Of a stretch of 64,000 nucleotides of DNA, positions 52,753 to 61,725 are shown one piece after another. Within the stretch, counting starts at the first letter, position 1, and every line of letters starts with the position of its first letter. Below the pieces are notes generated by a model, which was not told the DNA's origin, made no database searches, and was given only the letters and a program-made list of their open reading frames with translations. The stretch is taken from the NCBI GenBank assembly GCA_965232405.1, contig OZ246966.1:3720001-3784000 (forward strand), given 5' to 3'. Position numbers and translations under genes: made by a program. This stretch comes from RCIO01 sp965232405 (GTDB lineage: Bacteria > Pseudomonadota > Alphaproteobacteria > Rhizobiales > Rhizobiaceae).

Positions 52753-53670
52753 CTAGCTGACCATTCGCTTCCACTCATCGCTGCTGCGCTGAAGCTCTTC
52801 GCGGAAATGATCGTGAAGCTGGCGCGATGCACGCGAAAGCGGCCGTTGCGTGGGGTGGATCAGCGCCAGTTCGACATCCAGGATCGGGTCAAGGATCGGA
52901 TTGACGGTCACGCGCTCATTGCCCAGCTCTTTCAGGCATATCCAGAATGGCACAATGGTAGACCAGTCGGTGAGGCTCAGGAATTCCAGACCGGTCGACA
53001 GGCTGGCGATCGAGATGGTGCGCTCCACGGTGATCTCGCCATTGCGGATCGCCGCGTCGATCTTGGGACGAAGGCTGTTGTTGGCCGAGGGGATGGAAAG
53101 CTTGAGCGGGGTGATCTCGTTGAGGCGCACGGGTTGCATGGGCATCAGCCCACGGCGTGAGCCTGATATCATCGCAACGGGGAACTTCCCGATTGCCGTT
53201 GCGGTCAGGCCGAGCTGCGGCTTCACAAACTGCCCGACATAGAAATCGAGCGCGCCGCCCGAAGCCTCCGCGACAAGCGCATCGGCCGTGCCGCTGGCGA
53301 TATCGACGTCGATGCGCGGATATTCGCGCACGAAGCGGGCAAGCGCGGCAGGAAGCACGGCCTTGGCCAGGCCGGGCGCAAAACCCGCCGAAACCGATCC
53401 GCTCAGGCCCGACGAGAAATCCTCAATTTCCATCTCGGCTTCCGACACCGCCTTCAGCACGGCAAGACACCGGTCATAGAGCCGCCACCCGGCAGCGGTG
53501 GGGTTCACACCACGCCGCGTGCGCTCGAAGAGATCGGTGCCCAAGCGGCCTTCAAGCGCGCTCATCTGCTGGCTGACGCCCGATGCGGTACAGTGGAGCC
53601 GGTTAGCAGCAGCGCTCAGCGACCCTTCCTCGCAGGCGGCGACGAAATACCGGATTTGCCTCAGGTCCAT
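52753..53670 (-). CDS. LysR-family regulator upstream of the second TRAP operon
   Basis: 305 residues. HTH: MDLRQIRYFVAACEEGSLSAAANRLHCTASGVSQQMSALEGRLGTDLFER; C-terminal effector domain with VSAGFAPGLAKAVLPAALARFVREYPRID. GGGGAGGAATCG precedes the ATG. Same strand as the TRAP genes (146 bases ahead) and divergent from the CoA-transferase gene (176-base gap), so it may control either or both. Resembles NAC/CatR-like 300-residue regulators. Confidence 0.92.
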   Translation of the reverse strand: MDLRQIRYFVAACEEGSLSAAANRLHCTASGVSQQMSALEGRLGTDLFERTRRGVNPTAAGWRLYDRCLAVLKAVSEAEMEIEDFSSGLSGSVSAGFAPGLAKAVLPAALARFVREYPRIDVDIASGTADALVAEASGGALDFYVGQFVKPQLGLTATAIGKFPVAMISGSRRGLMPMQPVRLNEITPLKLSIPSANNSLRPKIDAAIRNGEITVERTISIASLSTGLEFLSLTDWSTIVPFWICLKELGNERVTVNPILDPILDVELALIHPTQRPLSRASRQLHDHFREELQRSSDEWKRMVS

Positions 53671-53846
53671 CGATTCCTCCCCAATGTGCTTTTAGGTCGA
53701 CGAAAGGCAGACCTTAGAAAAGATAACTACCAGTAACATCACTTCGAAACCTATGGTCAAGCCCGTGGCTCTGGGAGGAGCCGTCGCCTGCAAGACGATG
53801 CAGGCTCGGACGACGCAGCGACGACGCCCGATCACAGGAGAACCGC

Positions 53847-55025
53847 ATGCTACCGCTCGACGGGTTTCGAGTGCTCGACCTCACCCATGTTCTAGCCGGC
53901 CCGTGCGCCACCCATCATCTGCGCTGCCTAGGCGCGGAGGTGATCAAGGTTGAACGGCCGGGCGGCGGCGATCCGATGAGGGCGCTCGACATGCAGCCCG
54001 AATTCGAAGGGCTTCCGCCGGGTTTCCGCGCATTGAATGCAGGCAAGAAATCGGTGGTTGTCGACCTTGCCACTGACGAGGGGCGCGAGGCGATCCTGCG
54101 GCTCGCAGCAACCTGCGACATTTTCGTGGAGAACTTCAGGCCCGGCGTAGCCAAACGATTTGGCCTCGGGGCTGACGACATCAGGTCTGTGCGCCCGGAC
54201 GTTATCTACTGTTCGATCTCCGGATGGGGGCAAGGCGGGCCGAACAGCACGCGCGGCGCGTATGATCATGTCATTCAGGCCGCAACGGGCATGATGGCGC
54301 TGCAGGGAGGAAGCGGCGACGACGCGCCAGTCAAGGTCGGGTTTCCAGTCATCGACATCGCGACGGGAATGAGCGCGGCAGAAGCGATCATGGCGGCAGT
54401 CGTGCGCCGGCTGCGCGGCGACGATGCGCCAATCACGCTCGACGTTTCGATGGTGGATTGTGCGCTTGCGCTGATGTCGGGACCAACCGCCAACACGCTT
54501 GCTACGGGCAAGGCACCGGACCGGGTCGGCAATCGCGGTTTTGTCGGGAGCCCCGGCGCCGAAACGTTCGCCGCCGCGAACGGGCACATTTCCATCGCCG
54601 CAAACACGATGGCGCAATTCAGGACCTTGTGCCGCGAACTTGGCCGACCGGAACTCGCGGAGCCGCCCTATGTGCCGGATGGACTTGGCGATGGCGCGTT
54701 CCTCGCCAACGCCGCCACCGACGAGTTGCGCAGTGAACTCGCCGGCGCATTCGCAGCGATGGATGCCGAGACGCTTGAGGCAGCGCTCAACGAGAACGGC
54801 GTGCCGTCATCCAAGGTGCGCGATCTCGGCGAATATCTCACCAGTCTCTACCCGCAAACGCCGGGCATCGGCGTTGAGGGAGAACCCGTTGCGCTCGGCC
54901 CCGCATTCCGCTGGGGCGACCTCGGCGCACCTTCATTGCCTGCCGCACCTCGGCTGGGCGCTGACACTGATCTCTTGAATTCCGGCGCGGCGCTGGCCTC
55001 GCCCCGCCGGGCCAATGCGACATGA
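53847..55025 (+). CDS. Class III CoA-transferase (CaiB/BaiF family)
   Basis: 392 residues. Moves CoA between carboxylic acids. Family core: MLPLDGFRVLDLTHVLAGPCATHHLRCLGAEVIKVERPGGGD, LNAGKKSVVVDLATDEGRE, FRPGVAKRFGLG, CSISGWGQGGPNSTRGAYDHVIQAATGMM with the catalytic Asp at about residue 140, and LDVSMVDCALALMSG. Donor and acceptor unknown. First gene of the plus-strand catabolic module; the ABC binding-protein gene follows after 55 bases. Confidence 0.93.
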   Translation: MLPLDGFRVLDLTHVLAGPCATHHLRCLGAEVIKVERPGGGDPMRALDMQPEFEGLPPGFRALNAGKKSVVVDLATDEGREAILRLAATCDIFVENFRPGVAKRFGLGADDIRSVRPDVIYCSISGWGQGGPNSTRGAYDHVIQAATGMMALQGGSGDDAPVKVGFPVIDIATGMSAAEAIMAAVVRRLRGDDAPITLDVSMVDCALALMSGPTANTLATGKAPDRVGNRGFVGSPGAETFAAANGHISIAANTMAQFRTLCRELGRPELAEPPYVPDGLGDGAFLANAATDELRSELAGAFAAMDAETLEAALNENGVPSSKVRDLGEYLTSLYPQTPGIGVEGEPVALGPAFRWGDLGAPSLPAAPRLGADTDLLNSGAALASPRRANAT

Positions 55026-55080
55026 CGGGCTATCTGTCGGGCAACCCAGGGTTCCCGGCGCTCAACAGGGAGGACTGAAA

Positions 55081-56604
55081 ATGAACTCGATTACGAGACG
55101 GCTGTTTGTCTCACTCGCGGCAGGGGCCGCGATGGGCATCGGCGCGACAATGGCTCAGGCCGAACCGTCCGGCACCTTCAAATATGCCGAGCAAGTGAAG
55201 CTCATCACCATGGACCCGCAGCAGCAGAGCGGCAGCGGCGTGCCCTATCTTCGGCCCGTCTATGAATCGCTGTTCGAACGGGATGCCAATGGCAAACCGG
55301 CGCCACTTCTCGCGACGGGCTACGAGATCGACGGCCTCAATGTGACAATCACACTTCGTGAAGGCGTCAAGTTCAGCAATGGCGAAGCCTTCAACGCTGA
55401 AGTTGCGGCGGCGAATATCAACCGCGGTGTCGAACTGGCGATCATCGAGGGCCTGAAAACAGTAGAGAGCGCCGAGGCGAACGACGAGTACACCTTCACG
55501 ATCAAGCTGAAGGAAAAGGATCCGGCAATCATCGACAGCCTGACTCATACGGGCGGAATGATGCTGGCTCCAGAGGCGATGGCCGATCCGACCATCGACC
55601 GTAATCCTATCGGTACCGGTCCATACGTCCACAGCAAGGAAGAATCGCGCGAAGGCGAAGTGCAGGTCTACACGCCGAACCCGACCTATTGGGACCCCGA
55701 CATGATCGGCCTGGAGCGTTACGAGGTCTGGGAGATCCCGGACGACACTGCACGGCTCAACGCGCTGAAGACAGGTCAGATCGACGCCGGCAACTGGCTC
55801 GCCAACCCTCAGTCGGCGATCATTGACAGTTCGCCTGATCTGACGCTCGTCCGCAACACGGGCGGCCTTAACTACCACGTCATCATTTCCGACCGGAATG
55901 GAACGCAGGTGCCGGCCTTCGCCGACATCAATGTGCGCCAGGCCATGGCCCATTCGATCGACCGCGCCGCATTTGGCAAGGCGATCCTGTTCGGCTTGTC
56001 GGAAGACACCTATCAGCCATATCCGAAGGGCCACTGGGCCCACAATCCGGACGTCGAGGGCGCCTACGCCTATGACGTCGAGAAGGCCAGGGAGTACATG
56101 GCCAAGTCGAAGTTTCCCGACGGGTTCAGCTTCGACATGCCGTCGATCCCGATCTATCAGTCGCGTCTCGAAGCGTTGGCGGGCTTCTTCAAGGAAATCG
56201 GCATCACGATGAACATCGCGCCGGTTGAGCCGGGCACTTTGGCCCGCCGCAGCCGCACGACCGACTTTCCCGCCACAAACCTCGTCTGGGCAACCAACAA
56301 CGATCCGAAGTTCCTGGCGTTGCGCTACATCTACGAGGATGCGGCATACAACCCGTTTCAGACAAAGCCGAGCGATGAACTGCTCGCTTCAGCCCTTGCC
56401 GGCCTGGAGTCGGTGGATACCGACGTGCGCGGACCTGCCTACCAGAAGATGGCAGCGAAACTGGCGGAAGAGGCTTTCCTGATCTTCGTGGCAAACTCCC
56501 CGATCCTGATCGGTGTCACGAACGCGACGGCTGCCAACCAGTCTGTCGTCTACCGGTATGGCGAGGACTCCATTAATCTTCGCGGACTGAAAGCGAACGA
56601 CTGA
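55081..56604 (+). CDS. Dipeptide/oligopeptide-type ABC solute-binding protein (family 5)
   Basis: 507 residues. The leader ITRRLFVSLAAGAAMGIGATMAQA carries a twin-arginine pattern. Family 5 features: LITMDPQQQSGSGVPYLRPVYESLF, ITLREGVKFSNGEAFNAEVAAANINR, NPIGTGPYVHSKE, INVRQAMAHSIDRAAFGKAI. GGGAGGACTG precedes the ATG. Such receptors bind peptides but also opines, glutathione or other amides; the hydrolases downstream suggest an ester or amide ligand. Confidence 0.92.
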   Translation: MNSITRRLFVSLAAGAAMGIGATMAQAEPSGTFKYAEQVKLITMDPQQQSGSGVPYLRPVYESLFERDANGKPAPLLATGYEIDGLNVTITLREGVKFSNGEAFNAEVAAANINRGVELAIIEGLKTVESAEANDEYTFTIKLKEKDPAIIDSLTHTGGMMLAPEAMADPTIDRNPIGTGPYVHSKEESREGEVQVYTPNPTYWDPDMIGLERYEVWEIPDDTARLNALKTGQIDAGNWLANPQSAIIDSSPDLTLVRNTGGLNYHVIISDRNGTQVPAFADINVRQAMAHSIDRAAFGKAILFGLSEDTYQPYPKGHWAHNPDVEGAYAYDVEKAREYMAKSKFPDGFSFDMPSIPIYQSRLEALAGFFKEIGITMNIAPVEPGTLARRSRTTDFPATNLVWATNNDPKFLALRYIYEDAAYNPFQTKPSDELLASALAGLESVDTDVRGPAYQKMAAKLAEEAFLIFVANSPILIGVTNATAANQSVVYRYGEDSINLRGLKAND

Positions 56605-56616
56605 CAAGCGGGTTCA

Positions 56617-57561
56617 ATGTTCAGGCTCATCCTCCAGCGGCTTTTCGCGCTGGTGCCATTGCTGTTCATCGTCTCGGTGCTGACGTTCGCGTTCACGTCA
56701 CTGCTGCCGAGCGATCCTGTCGACCTCATTCTCGGCGACACCGGCACAGACGAACAGCACAAAATGCTGCGCGAGCGCATGGGTCTGAACGAACCTATCC
56801 ACGTGCGGTATCTGCAATGGCTGGGCCGCGCAGTGCAGGGCGATCTTGGATCGTCCTACTTCAACAGCGTGAGCGTGACAGGCGCCGTGATGCAGCGGCT
56901 GCCCGTCACGCTTTCGCTGACCGCTGCTTCGGCATTCATTGCCATTGTCGTGGGTGTGGCCGCGGGCGTCGCCGCAGCGCTTCGCCCGCGCTCATGGGTC
57001 GATCGGTTTGCAACCATTGGCGCGACATTCGGACAGGCCATCCCGAACTTCTGGTTCGGCCTCATCCTCGTGGCGGCATTCGCCGTCAGCTTGCGCTGGT
57101 TTCCCGCCACTGGTTTCACGCCCATCACGGACTCGCCATGGGAGTGGCTGCGGAGCGTGATCCTGCCTTCGATTGCGCTTGGAACCTCGTCCAGCGCGGC
57201 GATTGCACGGCAGGTGCGTTCGGCGATGGTCGGCGTACTGCAACAGGACTATGTCCGCGCGGCGCGCGCACAGGGGCTCTCCGCTCGGCGGGTCCTTTTC
57301 AAACATGCGCTCACCAACGCGATGATCCCGGTGGTTGCCGTGCTCTCGTTCCAGATCACCGTCCTACTTGGCGGCGCGCTGATCGTGGAACAGGTCTTTG
57401 CGATCAACGGACTTGGCACTCTGGCAATCGCGGCAGTGCGCCAGCAGGACATACCGATGCTGCAGGGGCTGGTGCTTGTGATGGTCGGACTGGTTGTAGC
57501 CGTGCAGCTCGCAACCGACGTTATCTATGGGCTGCTTAACCCGAAGGCGCGGCCGACGTGA
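56617..57561 (+). CDS. dppB: Dipeptide-type ABC permease (DppB)
   Basis: 314 residues, six helices. MFRLILQRLFALVPLLFIVSVLTFAFTSLLPSDPVDLILG, the EAA loop region VRAARAQGLSARRVLFKHALTNAMIPV, and EQVFAINGLGTLAIAAVRQQDIPMLQG are all DppB type. Stop overlaps the GTG start of the fused permease-ATPase gene. Confidence 0.95.
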   Translation: MFRLILQRLFALVPLLFIVSVLTFAFTSLLPSDPVDLILGDTGTDEQHKMLRERMGLNEPIHVRYLQWLGRAVQGDLGSSYFNSVSVTGAVMQRLPVTLSLTAASAFIAIVVGVAAGVAAALRPRSWVDRFATIGATFGQAIPNFWFGLILVAAFAVSLRWFPATGFTPITDSPWEWLRSVILPSIALGTSSSAAIARQVRSAMVGVLQQDYVRAARAQGLSARRVLFKHALTNAMIPVVAVLSFQITVLLGGALIVEQVFAINGLGTLAIAAVRQQDIPMLQGLVLVMVGLVVAVQLATDVIYGLLNPKARPT

Positions 57562-59486
57562 GCATTCAGAACGCCGAGAGCACACGCGGGCGCCTGCGCG
57601 GACCGTGGCGACTGACGGGGTCGAACGCGATCGTCGGCATGGCGGTGCTTATCCTCGCTTTGCTTTGCTTCCTCGCGATCTTCGCCGATGTGGTCACCCC
57701 TTACGACCCACTGCGTCAGAACCTCATCAAGGCCCTGCAAGGGCCGTCGGCCGAGCACTGGCTTGGGACCGACGATCTCGGCAGGGATGTGCTCTCGCGT
57801 CTGATTTATGGCTGCCGCATCGCGGTGATTGCCGCAGCCGAGGCGACTACGATCGCAGTGCTGCTCGGTGTGCCGATCGGCCTCTTCATCGGCTATCGCG
57901 GTGGATGGTGGGACTGGGTGGTGATGCGCGTCGTCGAGGCAATGGTGTCAATCCCGGGCATCATGGTCGCCATCGTCATCATCGCGATATTGGGTCCGGG
58001 TCTGCACCGGGCAATGATTGCGCTAGGCATTCTGTTTTCGACTTCGTTCCTGAGGCTGGCGCGCGGTGTCGTGCTGGCCGAGCGGGAGGAAGTCTATGTG
58101 CGCTCCGCACGCGTCATCGGCGCATCTGACAAGCGTATTCTGCTGCGGCACATATTTCCCAACATCGCGCCACCGCTGATCGTGCAGGTCACGCTGACCG
58201 TTGGCGCCGTACTCCTGTCGGAGGCCGGACTGAGCTTCATAGGCCTCGGCGTCCAGCCGCCACAGGCAAGTTGGGGCACGATGCTGAATACGGCTGCGGC
58301 GTTCATGCAGCTCAACTGGTTCTTGTCGATCCCTCCTGGCATCGCGATCATCCTGACCGTTCTCTCAGTCAATCTGCTGGGCGATGTGCTGCGTGACTCC
58401 ATCGGGCGCGGCATCGCTACCGCCGAGCCACATAGCCCGACCGTATCTGCAGCGCCGGCTTCCTCCGCGACGCCGGTTACAGTTGAACCAAGTGATCGAC
58501 CGGAAAGGTGCGACAACGAGGTGTTGCGTGTCGAGGGGCTCGAAGTGGTTGTCGGGTCCGATCCCGGGGTTCCGATCATAACCGACCTGTCTTTCGCCAT
58601 CGCGCGAGGCGAAACGCTCGGACTGGTGGGTGAGTCCGGCAGCGGCAAGACAATGACCGGCCTTGCCATACTCGGGCTGATGGGCGCAGCGCTTCGGACC
58701 ACAAAGGGGCGGATCGTGCTCAATGGCACCGACCTCAGAACCCTGAAACCCACCGAGATCGAAAAGGTGCGCGGCGACGAGGTGGCGATGGTCTTCCAGG
58801 ACCCGACGACCAGCCTCAATCCGGCGTTCACGGTCGGCAGCCAGATCGCCGAGGTGCTGCGCACAAAGCAGGGGCTTTCGAAGAAGCAGGCCTGGGAAAA
58901 AACCGTGGCGCTGATCGAGCGCGTGGGCATTCCGCAACCGGAAGCCAGGGCGAAAGCCTACCCGCATGAACTGTCAGGCGGCATGGCCCAACGCATTGCG
59001 ATTGCCCGCGCACTGAGCTGCAACCCCTCGCTCCTGATCGCCGACGAGCCGACGACTGCGCTCGACGTGACTGTACAGCAGGAAATCCTCGACCTGTTCC
59101 GCGACCTGCAGGACGAGTTCGGCATGGCAATCCTGTTTGTTACGCACGATCTGGCGGTTGCTGCCGATATCTGCGACCGCATCAGCGTGATGTATGCCGG
59201 CGAGATGGTGGAGATGGCCGAGGTCAACGCGCTGTTCGACAAACCGCTGCACCCCTACACAGCCGGACTGTTGAGCGCGATGCCGCATGCCTCCGACCGC
59301 AACCCGCCACTGCCGACGATCAGGGGCAATGTTCCGCGTCCGGGCTCCTGGCCCGCGGGATGCCGCTTCTCCAACCGCTGCGATTTCGCAGTCGCCGCCT
59401 GCCAGCTCCGAATTCCGCTCACCGGCAGCGAACGGCTGGCGCGCTGCATACGCGCCGATGAACTCGATCTGGGGCAGGGCATATGA
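57558..59486 (+). CDS. Fused dipeptide-type ABC permease and ATPase (DppC-DppD)
   Basis: 642 residues in one continuous frame. Residues about 1-285 are a DppC permease (HWLGTDDLGRDVLSRLIYG, VRSARVIGASDKRILLRHIFPNI, LSEAGLSFIGLGVQPPQASWGTML). A Pro/Ala/Ser-rich linker spans about 287-325. The rest is a DppD ATPase (Walker A GESGSGKT, signature ELSGGMAQRIAIARAL, Walker B LLIADEPTTALDVT, and a C-terminal CRFSNRCDFAVAAC cluster). GTG start overlapping dppB. Confidence 0.94.
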   Translation: MSIQNAESTRGRLRGPWRLTGSNAIVGMAVLILALLCFLAIFADVVTPYDPLRQNLIKALQGPSAEHWLGTDDLGRDVLSRLIYGCRIAVIAAAEATTIAVLLGVPIGLFIGYRGGWWDWVVMRVVEAMVSIPGIMVAIVIIAILGPGLHRAMIALGILFSTSFLRLARGVVLAEREEVYVRSARVIGASDKRILLRHIFPNIAPPLIVQVTLTVGAVLLSEAGLSFIGLGVQPPQASWGTMLNTAAAFMQLNWFLSIPPGIAIILTVLSVNLLGDVLRDSIGRGIATAEPHSPTVSAAPASSATPVTVEPSDRPERCDNEVLRVEGLEVVVGSDPGVPIITDLSFAIARGETLGLVGESGSGKTMTGLAILGLMGAALRTTKGRIVLNGTDLRTLKPTEIEKVRGDEVAMVFQDPTTSLNPAFTVGSQIAEVLRTKQGLSKKQAWEKTVALIERVGIPQPEARAKAYPHELSGGMAQRIAIARALSCNPSLLIADEPTTALDVTVQQEILDLFRDLQDEFGMAILFVTHDLAVAADICDRISVMYAGEMVEMAEVNALFDKPLHPYTAGLLSAMPHASDRNPPLPTIRGNVPRPGSWPAGCRFSNRCDFAVAACQLRIPLTGSERLARCIRADELDLGQGI

Positions 59487-60514
59487 GCGGCAAGCCGCTT
59501 CTCGAAATTTCCGACCTGTCGGTCACCTATTGGGGCCGCTCGCTGCTTGGCCTCAGCAGCAAGCCGTTTGTGGCCGTGAAGAACGCCAATCTATCGATCC
59601 GGGCCGGTGAGACGCTCGGGCTCGTTGGCGAATCCGGCTCCGGCAAGTCGTCGATCGCCAACACGGTGCTTGGGCTGGTGCCGGCGTCGTCCGGATCAAT
59701 ACGCTTTGGCGAGCACGATCTTGTCGCCATGAAGACGCGCTATCCCTCTGAGGTCCGCAGCCAGATACAGGCGGTGTTTCAGGATCCGTATTCCTCGCTC
59801 AACCCATCAATGACGGTTGAGGACATCGTAACGGAGCCACTGCGCGTCCACACCAATATGACCAAGGCGGAGCGACGGGAGAGGGCGGTCGAGCTTCTGA
59901 GGCTGGTATCGCTGCAGGAGGAACATCTGCAACGACACCCGCATCAGTTCTCAGGTGGACAAAGGCAGCGTATTGCGATTGCGTCCGCGCTGGCTCTGGA
60001 GCCGAAACTGATCGTGCTCGACGAACCGGTGAGCGCGCTGGACGTGTCGACGCAGAACCAGATCATCAACCTGCTTTACGAGCGGCGAGCCGCACTCGGC
60101 ATGGCTTATCTGCTGATTGCGCACGATCTCGCGCTGGTTCACCACATCTCGGACCGTATCGCGGTGATGTATCTCGGACATATCGTGGAGGAGGGGCCGT
60201 CGGACCGGGTCTACAAACAGTCCGCACACCCGTACACCAAGGCGCTGCTCGATTCTGTCCCGCTGCTCGACCCGGAGCGCCAGCGTGCGCGTCGAGCGAG
60301 CCGCAAGCTTCAGCTGGCACAGGACACCCAGCGTGTCGCCGATACAGGCTGTCCATACAAGAACCGCTGCCCGCTCGCGATGCCGCGATGCCAGCAAGAG
60401 ATGCCGCCGGCTTATGAGGTCGCGGGCGGCGGCATTGCCAACTGCTTCCTGCACGCACCCGAAACAGCGGCGGCTGAGATAACAGAGCCCAGCCGGAAAC
60501 AGGCCGTCTCATGA
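59483..60514 (+). CDS. dppF: Dipeptide-type ABC ATPase (DppF)
   Basis: 343 residues. Walker A GESGSGKSS, Q-loop AVFQDPYSSLNPSMTVEDIV, signature QFSGGQRQRIAIASAL, Walker B LIVLDEPVSALDVSTQ, H-loop LIAHDLALVHHISDR, and the C-terminal oligopeptide-transporter extension with GCPYKNRCPLAMPRC. Start overlaps the fused gene (ATGA) and the stop overlaps the hydrolase gene (ATGA). Confidence 0.95.
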   Translation: MSGKPLLEISDLSVTYWGRSLLGLSSKPFVAVKNANLSIRAGETLGLVGESGSGKSSIANTVLGLVPASSGSIRFGEHDLVAMKTRYPSEVRSQIQAVFQDPYSSLNPSMTVEDIVTEPLRVHTNMTKAERRERAVELLRLVSLQEEHLQRHPHQFSGGQRQRIAIASALALEPKLIVLDEPVSALDVSTQNQIINLLYERRAALGMAYLLIAHDLALVHHISDRIAVMYLGHIVEEGPSDRVYKQSAHPYTKALLDSVPLLDPERQRARRASRKLQLAQDTQRVADTGCPYKNRCPLAMPRCQQEMPPAYEVAGGGIANCFLHAPETAAAEITEPSRKQAVS

Positions 60515-61473
60515 CCCAATTGTCGCGTTATCCCTACGCCAGCAGGCCAACCTGGGTCAAAATGCGTGCAGACATCACGCCTCCCGGGCTTGCCGACATC
60601 TCGCCGCTGCCACTGGTTTGCAGGTGGCCCAACGGCCGCGCGATCAAGGGCTTTGCCATATTTTGCCACGGGCTGAGCGCCAGCGGGCGCCACTATGCCG
60701 AAATCTGCAACCATTGGGCGTCTCACGGCTACCTCGTCATCTGCCCGACCTTTCCCGACTGGGTGGACGCCGTGGCGAAAGCCGAGCCTCAAATCGGTTA
60801 TGAACCCGGCGGCAATGGTCTTGCATGGCTCCAGCATCCCGAGATGCGGACTAGGCTCTACGAGATTTTGCACACGCCCGAATATTGGCTGGCACGGATA
60901 GAGATCGTGCGCCTCGCGATGGACAATCTCGCAACGATCTTCGCGCAGACTTGCGGCGCGCAGCCCGCTGCTATCAAAGGCGCGATCACCGGCCATTCAT
61001 TTGGTGCGTACACCTCACAGCTGTTCGCCGGCTGCGAAATCGACCTACCGGGCGAAGGCGCAGTGAACTTCAGGGACGACCGGTTCGCCGCTGCAATATT
61101 GCTGAGTGCCCAGGGTCGCGACCAGCAGGGGCTGCGCGAGGGGTCGTGGGACGGCATCACCGGACCGATGCTGAACGTTACAGGGACGCGCGACGGCGGG
61201 GCAAAAGGGCAGGACTGGCACTGGAAAGTGGAGCCTTATGAATTTGCGCCGCCCGGCGACAAATATCAGGCGCTGGTGACCGACGCCGATCACTATCTCG
61301 GCGGCATCGCCGTACCGGAGCAAATGCCAGTGCCTGCCCACATGGATGCGGTGAAGCAGATCACGCTCGCCTTCCTGGACGCCTACCTGGCAGGCCAAAC
61401 AGGTGCCAGAGACTGGCTAGCATCGATCACGGATCGGGTCGGCGACGCTTCTCTGGTTTTCGAGCGCAAGTAG
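60511..61473 (+). CDS. Alpha/beta-hydrolase, cytoplasmic, dienelactone-hydrolase / PAF-acetylhydrolase-like
   Basis: 320 residues without signal peptide. FCHGLSASGRHYAEICNHWASHGYLVICPTFPDW holds the oxyanion region; the nucleophile is Ser163 in GHSFG (161-165). A likely acid/His pair lies in VTDADHYLGG. The start overlaps dppF (ATGA), so it is the last gene of the importer operon and probably acts on the imported compound. Ester, lactone or amide cannot be separated by sequence. Confidence 0.85.
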   Translation: MTQLSRYPYASRPTWVKMRADITPPGLADISPLPLVCRWPNGRAIKGFAIFCHGLSASGRHYAEICNHWASHGYLVICPTFPDWVDAVAKAEPQIGYEPGGNGLAWLQHPEMRTRLYEILHTPEYWLARIEIVRLAMDNLATIFAQTCGAQPAAIKGAITGHSFGAYTSQLFAGCEIDLPGEGAVNFRDDRFAAAILLSAQGRDQQGLREGSWDGITGPMLNVTGTRDGGAKGQDWHWKVEPYEFAPPGDKYQALVTDADHYLGGIAVPEQMPVPAHMDAVKQITLAFLDAYLAGQTGARDWLASITDRVGDASLVFERK

Positions 61474-61627
61474 CGCGCCTGGCAGGTCGGCTGCCGTATT
61501 TTGCACCTTGAGTTTCCGCAGCAAGTCGGCGAACAGCTGGACGGTACATTGTCATCGTCGCGCAATTGACTGAGCGTGAAGGTCACTGGCGAGCGCCGTA
61601 AGCACGATCTGAGCACCTCATAGTTAC

Positions 61628-61645
61628 TAATTCACTAGTGAGTTA
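61628..61645. promoter_or_regulatory. 18-bp palindrome TAATTCACTAGTGAGTTA
   Basis: Eight of nine pairs match, with a perfect TCACTAGTGA core. It lies 81 bases upstream of the carboxylesterase start in a 252-base gap that otherwise shows no gene. Probably an operator (GntR-, MarR- or TetR-like in size) for the esterase-ligase unit. Regulator unknown. Confidence 0.45.
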
Positions 61646-61725
61646 AGATTGACTCTGGCCTGTTTGAGGCTCATTGAGAGCCAAAGACTACCGAGGGGAT
61701 GATACGCCGTGGGAGGGGCTGGGGG

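Noticed and set aside
53694..53714. AGGTC-N11-GACCT repeat between the third LysR gene and the CoA-transferase gene
   Set aside because: Arms are only 5 bp with a long spacer and the T-N11-A geometry is not centred; too weak to annotate.
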